Shown here one piece after another: positions 1 to 9,500 of a stretch of DNA of 64,000 nt (the stretch's first letter is position 1; every line of letters starts with the position of its first letter). The notes beneath the pieces are model-generated. The model saw nothing but the letters and a program-made list of their open reading frames with translations. It had not been told where the DNA came from and did not search any database. Source of the stretch: Paramagnetospirillum magneticum AMB-1 (lineage in GTDB: Bacteria > Pseudomonadota > Alphaproteobacteria > Rhodospirillales > Magnetospirillaceae); the NCBI RefSeq assembly GCF_000009985.1, contig NC_007626.1:2016001-2080000 (forward strand). Reading direction: 5' to 3'. The translations under genes were made by a program, and so were the position numbers.

Positions 1-2551
1 TGCCGGTTCCCTCGATCTCGGTGGCTTCCGCCCCCAGCCGGTTGAAGGGCCGGAACAGCAGCGCCTGCTTTTCCGGAGCGATGCCCGGCCCCCGATCGGT
101 CACCACGAAACGGACGCTGTCCGCCGCGCCCGGCTCCATGGTCAGGGTCACCGTCCCTCCCGACGCGCCGTATTTCACGGCGTTGGACGTCAGGTTGAGC
201 AACACCTGCTTGAAGCGGGTGTAGTCCACCCGCAGATGACTGGCCGTGGCTCCCGGCACGCTGGCATCGACCATGGCCACCCTGCCGCCGGCATAGGCCC
301 GCGTCAGGTCCATGACCTCGTCGAACAGTGGGCGGGCCTCGACCTCCTCCAGCGAGAGGGCCAGGTTGCCGGCCTCGATCCGGGCGAGGTCCAGCACCTC
401 GTTGATCAGCTGCAACAGGTGCTGCCCGCCCTTGATGATGCACTGGGCCTGGCCTCGCTGCTTGTCGGTCAGGGGACTGGACCGGCTGGTCTCCAGCAAT
501 TGCGCGAAGCCGAGAATGGCGTTCAGGGGCGTGCGCAATTCGTGGCTCATGGAGGACAGGAAATCAGACTTGGCCTGATTGGCGCTGTCGGCGGCCTCCT
601 TGGCCAGCCGCAATTCCTGCTGGTGGCGTTCCAGGTTGGTCAGGGCGTTGCGGAGCGATTCCTCGGCGTACTGACGCTCGTTGATTTCCTGCTGGAGGCT
701 GGCGGTACGCTCGGCGACCCGAGCTTCCAACTGGTCGCGGGCGGCGGTCAGCTGGGCCTCGGCATGCTTGCGTTCCGCCACCTCGGCGGCCAGGGCGGCG
801 TTAATGCGGGTCAGGTCCTCGCCCCGGCTTTGCAGTTCGGCATAGAGGATGGCGTTCTGCAGGAATCCGCTCACCTCGTTGGCCAGGGTCTCCATGAAGC
901 TCATCCGCCGGTCCAACTCGCCGGAGGTGGCGATGGTGCCGAAGGCCAGAACGCCGAACACCTGATCGCCACGCCCAAGGGGAAGCGCCACCACCGTTCC
1001 CAGGCCGCTTTCTGCGCAGCGCATGCCGTCTTCGTCGGCCAGGGCGTTGGAGTAAATCGTTTCACCGATGCTGAAGGCGCGGTGGCACAGGCATTGATCG
1101 GCCTCGGTGCAGGCCGGCGACGGGCCGGGCTCTCCGCCGCGCCAGTGGATGGCCCGCAGCACCGGGGCTTCCCCGGCCTGGCGCAGGAACAGCATGGCCA
1201 CGTCGGCGCCCACCACCGGCAGGGTCTCCTGGACGGTGATGGTCGCCAGATCCTCAAGGACGACGGTGGCCCCCAAGGTTTGGGCCAGGTGGTGCAGCGT
1301 GGCGATCTCGGCGGTGCGCCGGCGCTCTTGCGCCTCGGCCTTTCGCAGTTCGGTGACGTCGCGCAGGCTGATGACTGAAAGCCGCTCGTCACCGATGCCG
1401 ACCGCGAAGAGATTGGCTTCGGCCAGCAACGGGCGGCCGTCGCCCCGCTGGCCGGCGATATCTCTCCGCTCGCCGGCGGCGGCCAGGCCGGGGGCCAGTC
1501 CGTCCATCAAGCGCCCTTGCAGTGGCGCGGGCAGCGGGGTGTCGTCCAGGCGGCGGTCGGCCACCTGGGCCGCAGGCACGGCCAGCATCTCCTCGGCGGC
1601 GGGGTTGAAGGCGACCACCGTCCGGTCGGCCCCGATGGCGACGAAGGCGTCCATGGAGCCCTGGATGATGGCCCTTTGCCGGGCCTCGCTCTCGGCCAAT
1701 TGGGCGCGCGACCGGTCGAGGCGGCGGTAAGGCGCCCGCACCACCGCCACGAACAGCCCCTGGTACAGCAGGTAGAACCCCGCCACCTTGTAGCTGTGCC
1801 CCATGACGTTGAAGATATCGGTGGTCCGCTGCCAGGCGGTGAAATACAGCTCGGACAGCACCATCACCCAGGCGGCGCTCACCAGCCAATGGCGGTTGGC
1901 CAGGTCGCGCTTTCGCCACAGCAGGGGAATGGCCGCCAGCAGCATGATGATGACAGCCCACTCCACCCCGATCTTGAAGGGGGTGAGCCCCTGGCCCCGC
2001 ACATAGGTGGCGGGCAGGGAATCGAGGTGATAGATGGCCGCCCAGGCCACCACCACCACCGCCGCCATGATCGAGCCCAGCAGCAGCGGCCGGGACCATG
2101 GGCTGGCGAAGGGGCGCCACGGCAGGATGGCGATGGTCAGCATGGCGCCCGCGGCCAGAAGGCGCGCCGCCAGCCAGAAGACCAGCCCCTTCTGGACGTC
2201 GCTGGGTGTGATGAAATCCGGCATCCCGTCATAGGACAGGGTATGGAGCATGTCGAACACCGCCACGCCGAAGAAGCAGGCGGCCAGGATCGAAAGGTTG
2301 CGGGGGCGTTCGCGGTCGTGGGTATGCCAGCCCACGGCGAAGACCAGCACCGCGACCACGCTGGAAAAGCCTTCGGTCACCTGGTGAAAGGCCAGAAAGA
2401 CGTCACGCTCGTCGAAGAGGTTGTGAAAGGGAATCAGGGGGGCCAGGGCGAACAGCATGGTGAATGCCGCCGCGATCCACAGCGCCGTTCGCCCCTCTCC
2501 CTCGTCGCCGGCCATATGCGACTGCGGCCTGTCCTCGGCGTCTCCCAGCAT
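1..2551 (-). CDS. MASE3-PAS-GAF sensor histidine kinase (partial, cut by left edge)
   Basis: The minus strand stays open from the left edge to about 2551. The N-terminal ~230 residues are a multi-helix membrane sensor whose FDMLHTLSYDGMPDF stretch fits the MASE3 domain. A PAS-like segment, a GAF-like segment, a coiled coil and a HisKA domain follow, with the phospho-acceptor in SHELRTPLNAILGF at about 534-552. The ATPase domain shows its N box and DRGPGI, and the window ends at the G2 box (EGTG), so the last residues and any receiver domain lie outside. Starts at 2596, 2551 and 2515 are all in frame and none has a strong ribosome site; 2551 is a compromise. The gene lies 117 bases downstream of the efflux operon on the same strand. 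The ligand is unknown. Confidence 0.85.
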   Translation of the reverse strand, partial: MLGDAEDRPQSHMAGDEGEGRTALWIAAAFTMLFALAPLIPFHNLFDERDVFLAFHQVTEGFSSVVAVLVFAVGWHTHDRERPRNLSILAACFFGVAVFDMLHTLSYDGMPDFITPSDVQKGLVFWLAARLLAAGAMLTIAILPWRPFASPWSRPLLLGSIMAAVVVVAWAAIYHLDSLPATYVRGQGLTPFKIGVEWAVIIMLLAAIPLLWRKRDLANRHWLVSAAWVMVLSELYFTAWQRTTDIFNVMGHSYKVAGFYLLYQGLFVAVVRAPYRRLDRSRAQLAESEARQRAIIQGSMDAFVAIGADRTVVAFNPAAEEMLAVPAAQVADRRLDDTPLPAPLQGRLMDGLAPGLAAAGERRDIAGQRGDGRPLLAEANLFAVGIGDERLSVISLRDVTELRKAEAQERRRTAEIATLHHLAQTLGATVVLEDLATITVQETLPVVGADVAMLFLRQAGEAPVLRAIHWRGGEPGPSPACTEADQCLCHRAFSIGETIYSNALADEDGMRCAESGLGTVVALPLGRGDQVFGVLAFGTIATSGELDRRMSFMETLANEVSGFLQNAILYAELQSRGEDLTRINAALAAEVAERKHAEAQLTAARDQLEARVAERTASLQQEINERQYAEESLRNALTNLERHQQELRLAKEAADSANQAKSDFLSSMSHELRTPLNAILGFAQLLETSRSSPLTDKQRGQAQCIIKGGQHLLQLINEVLDLARIEAGNLALSLEEVEARPLFDEVMDLTRAYAGGRVAMVDASVPGATASHLRVDYTRFKQVLLNLTSNAVKYGASGGTVTLTMEPGAADSVRFVVTDRGPGIAPEKQALLFRPFNRLGAEATEIEGTG

Positions 2552-2668
2552 GTCCCCCGGTCCCGACCGGCCCCCATCAGCCCCCAAAACGAGCATCAGT
2601 GAAGCATGGCTGACGCCGTCTGACCAGGGGAATGGCGTTGCCTTTTCAGGGCTTATGGCGCCATCGGG

Positions 2669-4099
2669 TCACCTTCCGTCGGCGCTGTCGTCCCAGCCGC
2701 CTCCCGCCGCGGCGTAGATGGCGATCAGATTCCGGCGGAGGCTGGTATCGGAGGCGGCCTGGGCCGCTTCGGCGTCCAGCAGGTCGCGTTCCGCCACCAG
2801 GACGTCGAGCAGGCCGGTATAGCCGTTGGTAAACTGGGTATGCGCCAGCTCCGAAGCCCGGCGATTTTGGGCCACGCCGGTGGCGAGCGCGACATTGCGG
2901 CCGGCTTCGTGGCCATAGCGCGACAGGGCGTTTTCCATGTCTTCCAGCGCTTCCAGCACGCTGCGCTGATAGGCCAGGAAGGCTTGGCGCTGGCGGGCGT
3001 CGGCGGCGTCGATCTGGGATTCGATGCGGCCGAAATTAAGGATCGGCTGGACCAGGGTCAGGCCGATGCCCCAGGGCGTGGCATTCATCGGGGTGGCGGT
3101 CTGGGTGCCGAACAGAGCGGCCAGCGAGATATTGGGAAACAGTTCGGCGGTGGCGGCGTCCTTGGCCGACAGGCTGGCGGCGAAGCGGCGCTCGGCGGCG
3201 CGCACGTCGGGCCGTGCCGCCAGCACCTTGGCCGGGGCGGCGATGGCGACGCTCGGATTGAGGGGCTTGGCCTGCGGCAGTTCGGCCAGCAGGGCGTCAC
3301 GGCCGCCGGGCACGCGGCCCAACAGCACGGACAGCCGGTTCAAGGCCACGTCGCGGGCGGTCTCCAGGGACGGAATCAGGGCCTCGGTGGCCGAGACCCG
3401 GGCCCCGGCCCGCTGGACGTCGAAATCGCTGGCCAGGGCGCCCTGGCGCTGGGCGCGGATGATCTCCAGGGTGCGGCGCTGGGTTCCCAGGTTCTGGCGG
3501 GTCAATTCGATCTGGCGGATGGCGTCGCGCAGGTCGAAATAGGACCGCGCCACCTCGGCCAGCAGCGCCACCCGCACGCCCTGGCGGGTGGCTTCCTCCG
3601 ATTGCAGCAGGGCGTTGGCCTCGGCCATGCGGGCTTGATTGCGGCCGAACAGGTCCAGCTCCCAGGTGGCCTTGAGGTCGATCTCGGCCACGCCCACCGC
3701 CTTGTCGCCGGTGGCGTAGCCCTGATTGGCGCGCTGGGCCGAGCCGGCGGCGGAGATGTCGGGCAGCAGACGCGAGCGGGCGAGGCCGCGCGCCGCCTGG
3801 GCCTCCTCGACCCGAGCCTTGGCCATGGCCAGGGTCTGGTTGCCGGCCAGGGCGTCGGCCACCAGGGTGTCGAGGGTGGGATCGCCGAAGCGTCGCCACC
3901 AGGTCTGCTCGACCTCAGCATCGGGGCCCAGGACCAGCGGCGCGGTGGGGTCGGCCTTGGCCGGCGCGCTTCCGGTCAGGCGGCTCCACAGGGACGGGGT
4001 CTCGATCCCGGAATCTTGCGGCCCGGCCGGGCTGGTGCAGGCGGCGAGCAGCAGCCCGGTCAGCACCAGGGCGGAGGGAGCGATCTTGCGCTTAGACAT
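2669..4099 (-). CDS. Outer-membrane efflux lipoprotein, NodT/OprM family
   Basis: This 476-residue protein is the outer-membrane channel of a tripartite RND pump. It opens with a lipoprotein signal (SALVLTGLLLAACTSPAG, lipobox LAAC), followed by the two long helical repeats of the TolC/OprM fold (for example LGLARSRLLPDISAAGSA and AQIDAADARQRQAFLAYQRS-like segments). The start was set at 4099 because it gives the signal peptide directly and overlaps the pump stop codon by 8 bases (ATGTCTAA), the usual sign of translational coupling. Longer in-frame extensions run into the pump gene and lack family similarity. It is the last gene of the adaptor-pump-channel operon. Confidence 0.93.
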   Translation of the reverse strand: MSKRKIAPSALVLTGLLLAACTSPAGPQDSGIETPSLWSRLTGSAPAKADPTAPLVLGPDAEVEQTWWRRFGDPTLDTLVADALAGNQTLAMAKARVEEAQAARGLARSRLLPDISAAGSAQRANQGYATGDKAVGVAEIDLKATWELDLFGRNQARMAEANALLQSEEATRQGVRVALLAEVARSYFDLRDAIRQIELTRQNLGTQRRTLEIIRAQRQGALASDFDVQRAGARVSATEALIPSLETARDVALNRLSVLLGRVPGGRDALLAELPQAKPLNPSVAIAAPAKVLAARPDVRAAERRFAASLSAKDAATAELFPNISLAALFGTQTATPMNATPWGIGLTLVQPILNFGRIESQIDAADARQRQAFLAYQRSVLEALEDMENALSRYGHEAGRNVALATGVAQNRRASELAHTQFTNGYTGLLDVLVAERDLLDAEAAQAASDTSLRRNLIAIYAAAGGGWDDSADGR

Positions 4100-7000
4100 G
4101 GTGGTGCACCTTTTCGGTTCCGGTGACGCGCTTTTCCAGCGCGCGCATGAGGACGTAGAAGACGGGGGTGAGGAACAGGCCGAAGAACGTGACGCCCAGC
4201 ATGCCGAAGAACACGGCGACACCCATGGCGTGGCGCATCTCGGCGCCCGCCCCCGAGGACAGCACCAGCGGCACCACCCCCATGATGAAGGCGAAGGAGG
4301 TCATCAGGATCGGGCGCAGCCGCAGATGCGCCGCCTCGACGGCGGCCTCGACGGTGCCCTTGCCGGCGATCTCCAGTTCGCGGGCGAACTCGACGATCAG
4401 GATGGCGTTCTTGCAGGCCAGGCCGATCAGCACGAACAGGCCGATCTGGGTGAACATGTTGTTGTCGCCGCCGGTCAGCCAGACGCCGGTGATGGCCGAC
4501 AGCAGGCACATGGGCACGATCAGGATGATGGCGGCGGGCAGGAACAGGCTTTCGTACTGGGCCGCCAGCACCAGGAAAACCAGCAGCACGCAGATGGGAA
4601 ACACCAGCATGGCGGTGTTGCCGGCCAGGATCTGCTGGTAGGTCAGCTCGGTCCACTCGTAGCCCATGCCCTTGGGCAGGGTCTCGTCCAGGATGCGGGT
4701 CATGGCCGCCTGGGCCTGACCGGTGGAATAGCCCGGCGCCGGGCCGCCGTTGACGTCGGCGGAACGGAAGGCGTTGTAGCGCATGGCGCTGTCGGGACCG
4801 GTGGTCTCCGTCACCCGGACGATGGAGCCCAGCGGCACCATGCGGCCCTCGAAATTGCGGGTCTGCAGCTTCAAGATGTCGTCGGGCTTGGACCGGAATT
4901 GGCGGTCGGCCTGGGCGATGACCTGATAGGTGCGGCCGAACTTGTTGAAGTCGTTGACGTAGAGCGAGCCCAGATAGATCTGCATGGCGCTGAACACGTC
5001 CTGGACGTCGACGCCCAACTGGGCGGCCTTGGTGCGGTCCAGCTCGGTATAGAGCTGGGGCATGCCGATCTTGTAGCTGGAGAAGACGCGGGCCAGTTCC
5101 GGGGTCTGGGCGGCCTTGGCCTGCACCGCCTTCATGGTCTGGTCCAGCGCCTCGTAGCCCTGGTCGGTGCGGTCCTCCACCTGCAGCTTGAAGCCGCCGA
5201 TGGTGCCCAGCCCCTGGACGGGCGGCGGTGGGAAGATGGCGATGAAGGCGTCCTTCACCCCCAGATACTTCATCTGGAGCTTCTGGGAGATGGCGAAGCC
5301 CGACAGCTCGGCCGAGCGGCGCTCCTCGAACGGCTTCAGGGTGACGAAGACGATGCCGGCCGAGGGGCTGTTGATGAAGCCGTTGATGGACAGGCCGGGG
5401 AAGGCCACGGCGCTTTCGACGCCCGGTTCCTTCAGCGCGATGTCGGACATGGCGCGGATGACGCTCTCCGTGCGCTCCAGGGTGGCGCCGTCGGGCAGCT
5501 GGGCGAAGCTGACCAGGTATTGCTTGTCCTGGGTGGGCACGAAGCCGGGCGGCACCGCCTGGAATCCCACATAGGTGGCGCCCAGCAGCAGCAGGTAGAT
5601 CAGCATGGCCGCCGATTTGCGCCCCAGGATGCCGGTGACGCCCCGTCCATAGGCGTGCGAGCCGCCGTGGAACACCCGGTTGAAGCCGGCGAAGAAGCGG
5701 CCGAACACCCGGTCCATGCCCCGGGTCAGGGCATCCTTGGGGGCGCCGTGGCCCTTCAGCAGGGTGACGGCCAGGGCCGGCGACAGGGTCAGGGAGTTGA
5801 AGGCGGAAATCACCGTGGAAAAGGCGATGGTCAGGGCGAACTGGCGATAGAACTGACCGGTCAGTCCACTGATGAAGGCGATGGGCACGAACACCGCGCA
5901 CAGCACCAGGGCGATGGCGATGATCGGGCCGGTGACCTCGCCCATGGCCTTGATGGTGGCGTCGCGGGGGGAAAGGCCGTTCTCGATGTTGCGCTCGACG
6001 TTCTCGACCACCACGATGGCGTCGTCGACGACGATGCCGATGGCCAGCACCAGCCCGAACAGGGACAGGGCGTTGATGGAAAAGCCGAAGATGTGCATCA
6101 CCGCGAAGGTGCCGACGATGGAGATGGGCACCGCCAGCAGCGGGATGATGGAGGCCCGCCAGGTCTGGAGGAACAGGATCACCACCAGCACCACCAGGGC
6201 CACCGCCTCCAGCAGGGTATGGACCACCGCCTCGATGGAGCCGCGCACGAACACGGTGGGGTCGTAGACGATGGCGTAATCCAGGCCTTCGGGGAAATTC
6301 TTCTTCAGCTCGGCCATGGCGGCGCGGACCTGATTGGAAATCTCGATGGCATTGGAGCCGGGGGACTGGAACACCGGGATGGCGACGGCGGGCTTGTTGT
6401 CCAGAAGCGAGCGCAGGCCGTACTGGGCGGCGTCGATCTCGACCCGCGCCACGTCCTTCAGGCGGGTGACCACGCCGCTATCGCGCTTGATGATGATCTC
6501 GGCGAATTGGTCGGCATCGGTGAGCCGGCCCTGGGCGTTGATGGGCAATTGCAGTTCGACGCCGCTGCCATAGGGCGGCCCGCCGATCACGCCGGCGGCG
6601 ACCTGGACGTTCTGGCGGCGGATGGCGGCGACCACCTCGTCGGCGGTCATGCTCCGTTCGGCCACCTTCTCGGGGTCGAGCCAGATGCGCATGGCGTAAT
6701 CGCCCGAGCCGAACAGCTGGACGCTGCCCACGCCCTGGATCTTGGCCAGCTGATCCTTGACGTTGAGCAGGGCGTAATTGCGCAGATAGAGCATGTCATA
6801 GCGTTCGTTGGGCGAGGTCAGGTGCACCACCATGGTCAGATCGGGCGAGCTTTTGACCGTGGTGACGCCCAGCGACCGGGTGACCTCGGGCAGCCTCGGC
6901 AGGGCCTGGTTGACCCGGTTCTGCACCAGCTGGGTGGCGAGGTCGGGATCGGTGCCGATCTTGAAGCTGACGGTGAGCGTCATGGTGCCGTCGCTGGCGG

Positions 7001-7250
7001 CCTGGGAGAACATGTAGAGCATGTTCTCGACGCCGTTGATCTGCTCCTCCAGCGGCGTCGCCACGGTCTGGGCGATGACCTTGGGATTGGCGCCGGGGAA
7101 CTGGGCCTTGACGATCACCGAGGGCGGCACGACCTCGGGGTATTCCGAGATGGGCAGCAGGAGCATGGAGATCAGCCCCGCCAGCAGGATCACGGTGGAG
7201 ATCACCCCGGCGAAGATGGGGCGGTCGATGAAGAATTTGGACAAAGTCAT
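4092..7250 (-). CDS. RND efflux pump inner-membrane transporter, HAE1 (AcrB/MexB) family
   Basis: This 1,052-residue protein is full length for the hydrophobe/amphiphile RND family. It starts MTLSKFFIDRPIFAGV, with the first membrane helix in place, and carries the family signature GIVVDDAIVVVENVER in TM4, where the adjacent Asp pair forms the proton relay. Further landmarks are TPLEEQINGVENMLYM, the gating-like region FGSGDYAMRIWLDP, and the second block of helices after residue 870 ending in FGLFLTPVFYVLMRALEKR. It probably exports drugs, dyes or solvents using the proton gradient; the substrate cannot be read from sequence. It sits 55 bases after the adaptor gene and overlaps the channel gene. 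Confidence 0.96.
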   Translation of the reverse strand: MTLSKFFIDRPIFAGVISTVILLAGLISMLLLPISEYPEVVPPSVIVKAQFPGANPKVIAQTVATPLEEQINGVENMLYMFSQAASDGTMTLTVSFKIGTDPDLATQLVQNRVNQALPRLPEVTRSLGVTTVKSSPDLTMVVHLTSPNERYDMLYLRNYALLNVKDQLAKIQGVGSVQLFGSGDYAMRIWLDPEKVAERSMTADEVVAAIRRQNVQVAAGVIGGPPYGSGVELQLPINAQGRLTDADQFAEIIIKRDSGVVTRLKDVARVEIDAAQYGLRSLLDNKPAVAIPVFQSPGSNAIEISNQVRAAMAELKKNFPEGLDYAIVYDPTVFVRGSIEAVVHTLLEAVALVVLVVILFLQTWRASIIPLLAVPISIVGTFAVMHIFGFSINALSLFGLVLAIGIVVDDAIVVVENVERNIENGLSPRDATIKAMGEVTGPIIAIALVLCAVFVPIAFISGLTGQFYRQFALTIAFSTVISAFNSLTLSPALAVTLLKGHGAPKDALTRGMDRVFGRFFAGFNRVFHGGSHAYGRGVTGILGRKSAAMLIYLLLLGATYVGFQAVPPGFVPTQDKQYLVSFAQLPDGATLERTESVIRAMSDIALKEPGVESAVAFPGLSINGFINSPSAGIVFVTLKPFEERRSAELSGFAISQKLQMKYLGVKDAFIAIFPPPPVQGLGTIGGFKLQVEDRTDQGYEALDQTMKAVQAKAAQTPELARVFSSYKIGMPQLYTELDRTKAAQLGVDVQDVFSAMQIYLGSLYVNDFNKFGRTYQVIAQADRQFRSKPDDILKLQTRNFEGRMVPLGSIVRVTETTGPDSAMRYNAFRSADVNGGPAPGYSTGQAQAAMTRILDETLPKGMGYEWTELTYQQILAGNTAMLVFPICVLLVFLVLAAQYESLFLPAAIILIVPMCLLSAITGVWLTGGDNNMFTQIGLFVLIGLACKNAILIVEFARELEIAGKGTVEAAVEAAHLRLRPILMTSFAFIMGVVPLVLSSGAGAEMRHAMGVAVFFGMLGVTFFGLFLTPVFYVLMRALEKRVTGTEKVHHHV

Positions 7251-7305
7251 GGCGTGGCCTTCTCAAGGGCGAGGGCGGCAAAAGCGGAAAAGGAGGATGC
7301 GGCGC

Positions 7306-8532
7306 CTAGTTGGCGGCGATATCGTGTCTGAGGGTGCCCAGCGAGGCCTCCTGAACGGTGACCGCCATGTTGGGGCGGACGTGCTGCAGCCCGTCGACGA
7401 TCACCTTCTCGCCGGCCTTGAGTCCGGCCAGGACGATGCGGCTTCCGTCCACCTGCGGCCCCAGCCCGACCTCGCGATAGGCCACCTTGCCGTCGTCGCC
7501 GACCACATAGACGAACTTCTTGCTCTGGTCGCTGCCGATGGCGCGTTCCTGCACCAGCAGGGCCGGCTCGTCGCCGCCGCTGGCCACCTTGACCGAGACG
7601 AACATGCCCGGCATCAGGGCGCCGTCCCCGTTGTCGAAGCGGGCCCGGGCGCGGATGGTCCCCGATGCGGTGTCGATGCGGTTGTCGAAGCTCTGAATGG
7701 TGCCGAGATAGGGGTGGGCCTCGTCGCCGCGCACGGTGATCTGCACCGGGATGCGGCGTTCCTTGTCGCGGGAGCCGTCCTGGGTGCGGATGCCCTTCAT
7801 GTAGGTCTGCTCGTCCACCTCGAAATCGGCGTAGATGCCGTCATTGGAGACGATGGAGGTCAGCAGCGGCGCGCCGGGGCCGGCCTGCACCACGTTGCCC
7901 AGGGTGATTTCGGCGCGGCTGACCCGGCCGGCGATGGGCGCCTTGACATAGGCATGATCCAGGTTGATGTGCGCCTGCTTCAGTTCAGCCTCGGCGGCCA
8001 GCACCGCGGAATGGGACACCTTGTCGGCATTGGCGCGCTCGTCATAGAGGCGCTGGGCGATGGCCTCGGTCTTGATCAGGTTGACGGCCCGGTCAAGTTC
8101 GGTGCGGGCGAAGACGGCGTTGGTCCGGGCGGTGGCCAGATTGGCCTCGGCCTTGGCCAGCGCCGCCTCGAAGGGGGCGGGGTCGATCACGAACAGCACA
8201 TCGCCGGCCTTGACCGTCTGGCCGTCATTGATGCGCACCTGGGTGAGGCGGCCGCTGACCTCGGGCCGGATCTCGGCGAAGTCCACCGCCCGCATGCGGC
8301 CCGAGAACGAGGACCAGACCTGGACGTTGCGGAGCGCCATGGTCTGCACGGTGACGGGAGCCGCCTGGGCGGCGGCGGCCTGGGCCGGCTGGCCGGGAGC
8401 GCCGCGGAGCAGCACCGCGCCGCCACCCAGGGCGGCCAGGGCGACGGTGGCGAGAAGGAGGGCCCTACCTTTGCTGAAGACGGGGCCTTTGCTGAAGATG
8501 GGGGCCTTGGCGAAGCGGGGGGAAGCGGTCAT
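7306..8532 (-). CDS. RND efflux periplasmic adaptor (membrane fusion protein)
   Basis: This 408-residue adaptor joins the RND pump to the outer-membrane channel. After a short basic N-terminus a hydrophobic segment (ALLLATVALAALGGGAVLL) gives the signal or anchor. The lipoyl half-motif (VSGRLTQVRINDGQTVKAGDVLFVIDP), a helical hairpin, the second lipoyl half (YVKAPIAGRVSRAEITLGNVVQAG) and beta-barrel and membrane-proximal domains follow, the classic HlyD/AcrA order. The start at 8532 has GGAG 9 bases upstream; an in-frame extension to 8697 would run back through the operator and the tetR terminator and is not credible. It is the first gene of the operon and lies just downstream of a TetR-type operator. 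Confidence 0.95.
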   Translation of the reverse strand: MTASPRFAKAPIFSKGPVFSKGRALLLATVALAALGGGAVLLRGAPGQPAQAAAAQAAPVTVQTMALRNVQVWSSFSGRMRAVDFAEIRPEVSGRLTQVRINDGQTVKAGDVLFVIDPAPFEAALAKAEANLATARTNAVFARTELDRAVNLIKTEAIAQRLYDERANADKVSHSAVLAAEAELKQAHINLDHAYVKAPIAGRVSRAEITLGNVVQAGPGAPLLTSIVSNDGIYADFEVDEQTYMKGIRTQDGSRDKERRIPVQITVRGDEAHPYLGTIQSFDNRIDTASGTIRARARFDNGDGALMPGMFVSVKVASGGDEPALLVQERAIGSDQSKKFVYVVGDDGKVAYREVGLGPQVDGSRIVLAGLKAGEKVIVDGLQHVRPNMAVTVQEASLGTLRHDIAAN

Positions 8533-8589
8533 GGGAAAGCTCCTTCGATGTCTATGACCGGCAGGCCAGGGGGCATAATACCCTAGTAT

Positions 8590-8610
8590 TTGACCGGTCA
8601 GTCTAGTCAA
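8590..8610. promoter_or_regulatory. Candidate TetR operator at the efflux operon promoter
   Basis: The 21 bases contain the perfect 10-base palindrome TGACCGGTCA and outer half-sites TTGAC and GTCAA. The site lies 58 bases before the adaptor start and shares TTGACT and GGTCAA elements with the palindrome upstream of tetR. On the minus strand TTGACT could also serve as a -35 box, so bound repressor would block the polymerase. This is inferred from symmetry and position. Confidence 0.6.
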
Positions 8611-8615
8611 TGATC

Positions 8616-8638
8616 CAAAAAATACCGCCCTTGGGCGG
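8616..8638 (-). terminator. Rho-independent terminator of tetR
   Basis: On the minus strand an inverted repeat (CCGCCC, 2-base centre, GGGCGG) is followed at once by TATTTTTT. It lies 80 bases past the tetR stop codon and before the efflux operator, so it separates the two transcription units. Confidence 0.75.
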
Positions 8639-8717
8639 CATAGGGCGCGGCGGCCCCCTTTCCAACTTGTCCGGGCGGCAGGGCGCCCGGTCGGCAAAGC
8701 AATGGCAAAATAGTGCG

Positions 8718-9341
8718 CTAGGCGGCCGAACCGGCCTTGTCCTGGAGCCCCAGAAGTCCCAACAATCCCGGCCTCAGATCACGTTTGAGCAGGTTCAGGT
8801 CGTTCTGAATCCGGGCCAGGGTCATCTGCCCCAGAAGATAGGCGAAAATCTCGTGGGCCTTGGCCTTCACATCGGTGTCGGGGGGGAGAGTCCCCTCGGC
8901 CACCATGTCGCGCAGGGCGTTTTCGTAGTAGCGCTTCTTGCGGCTCGCCAATTCCTCGAACTTGACGCGGATGCGCTCCTCCAGCCCGGCCATCTCGCAG
9001 CCCAGCGAGGTGTCGGAACAGCCGCAGACCCGGCCGTATTTTTCCAGGGTCTCGGTCTGCTTCTCGATCACCACCTCCATCATGCGCTCGAACCGCTTCA
9101 GGGGCGGGGTGTCGGGCGAGAAGATGGTGTCGTAGAGCGGCTTGACCTCATGATACGAGTGTTCCATGGCCGCCACCGCCAAATCCACCTTGGAGGGGAA
9201 GAAGTGGTAGAAGCTGCCCTTCTTGACCCCGGCGGCCTTGCAGATGTCGTCGACGCTGACCGAGCCATAGCTGCTCATCCAGATCAGTGCCAGTGCGGTA
9301 TCGATCAAAATCTGCTTGGTGTCGGGCGACGGGCGGCCCAT
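8718..9341 (-). CDS. TetR/AcrR family repressor of the efflux operon
   Basis: This 207-residue protein has a TetR N-terminal helix-turn-helix (TKQILIDTALALIWMSSYGSVSVDDICKAAGVKKGSFYHFFPSK split over about residues 8-45) and a helical ligand-binding domain. The stretch GRVCGCSDTSLGCEMAGLEERI in the C-terminal half resembles TetR members with a clustered-cysteine ligand region (C-G-C and C). The start MGRPSPDTKQ at 9341 puts the helix-turn-helix at the usual place; an in-frame extension to 9542 crosses the operator and the G tract. It lies upstream of the efflux operon on the same strand and probably represses both itself and the pump. Confidence 0.92.
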   Translation of the reverse strand: MGRPSPDTKQILIDTALALIWMSSYGSVSVDDICKAAGVKKGSFYHFFPSKVDLAVAAMEHSYHEVKPLYDTIFSPDTPPLKRFERMMEVVIEKQTETLEKYGRVCGCSDTSLGCEMAGLEERIRVKFEELASRKKRYYENALRDMVAEGTLPPDTDVKAKAHEIFAYLLGQMTLARIQNDLNLLKRDLRPGLLGLLGLQDKAGSAA

Positions 9342-9384
9342 GGAGAAACGTCCCAGAAAATCACATCTCGGGCAGAATAGTGTG

Positions 9385-9406
9385 CTCTTGACTGATCGGT
9401 CAAGAG
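9385..9406. promoter_or_regulatory. Candidate TetR autoregulatory operator
   Basis: Perfect 8-base arms CTCTTGAC and GTCAAGAG flank a 6-base centre, 44 bases before the tetR start. On the minus strand TTGACC inside it has a TATTCT-like -10 about 18 bases downstream, so the palindrome overlaps the probable tetR promoter. It resembles the 8590-8610 site. Confidence 0.65.
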
Positions 9407-9488
9407 CTTTTCGCTGGCCGGGATGAGGCGCCCGGGCGCGGCTTGGCTTCACGCAGAAACGGCTTCGGCCGACGCTGCCGCACAGTGC

Positions 9489-9500
9489 GGGGGGGGGGGG
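9489..9500. repeat. Homopolymeric G tract (12 G)
   Basis: Twelve consecutive G residues in the non-coding stretch between tetR and the eCIS cluster, about 150 bases upstream of the tetR start. Tracts of this length are prone to slippage, and read length errors are also possible here. Confidence 0.9.

Noticed and set aside
236..1378. Plus-strand frame opposite the sensor kinase
   Set aside because: The minus strand encodes a complete order of kinase domains over the same bases; the plus-strand translation has no recognisable domain.
3726..7331. 1,201-codon plus-strand frame across the efflux pump
   Set aside because: It is the mirror frame of the RND pump and channel genes; the translation is Gly/His/Asp/Gln-rich with no domain.
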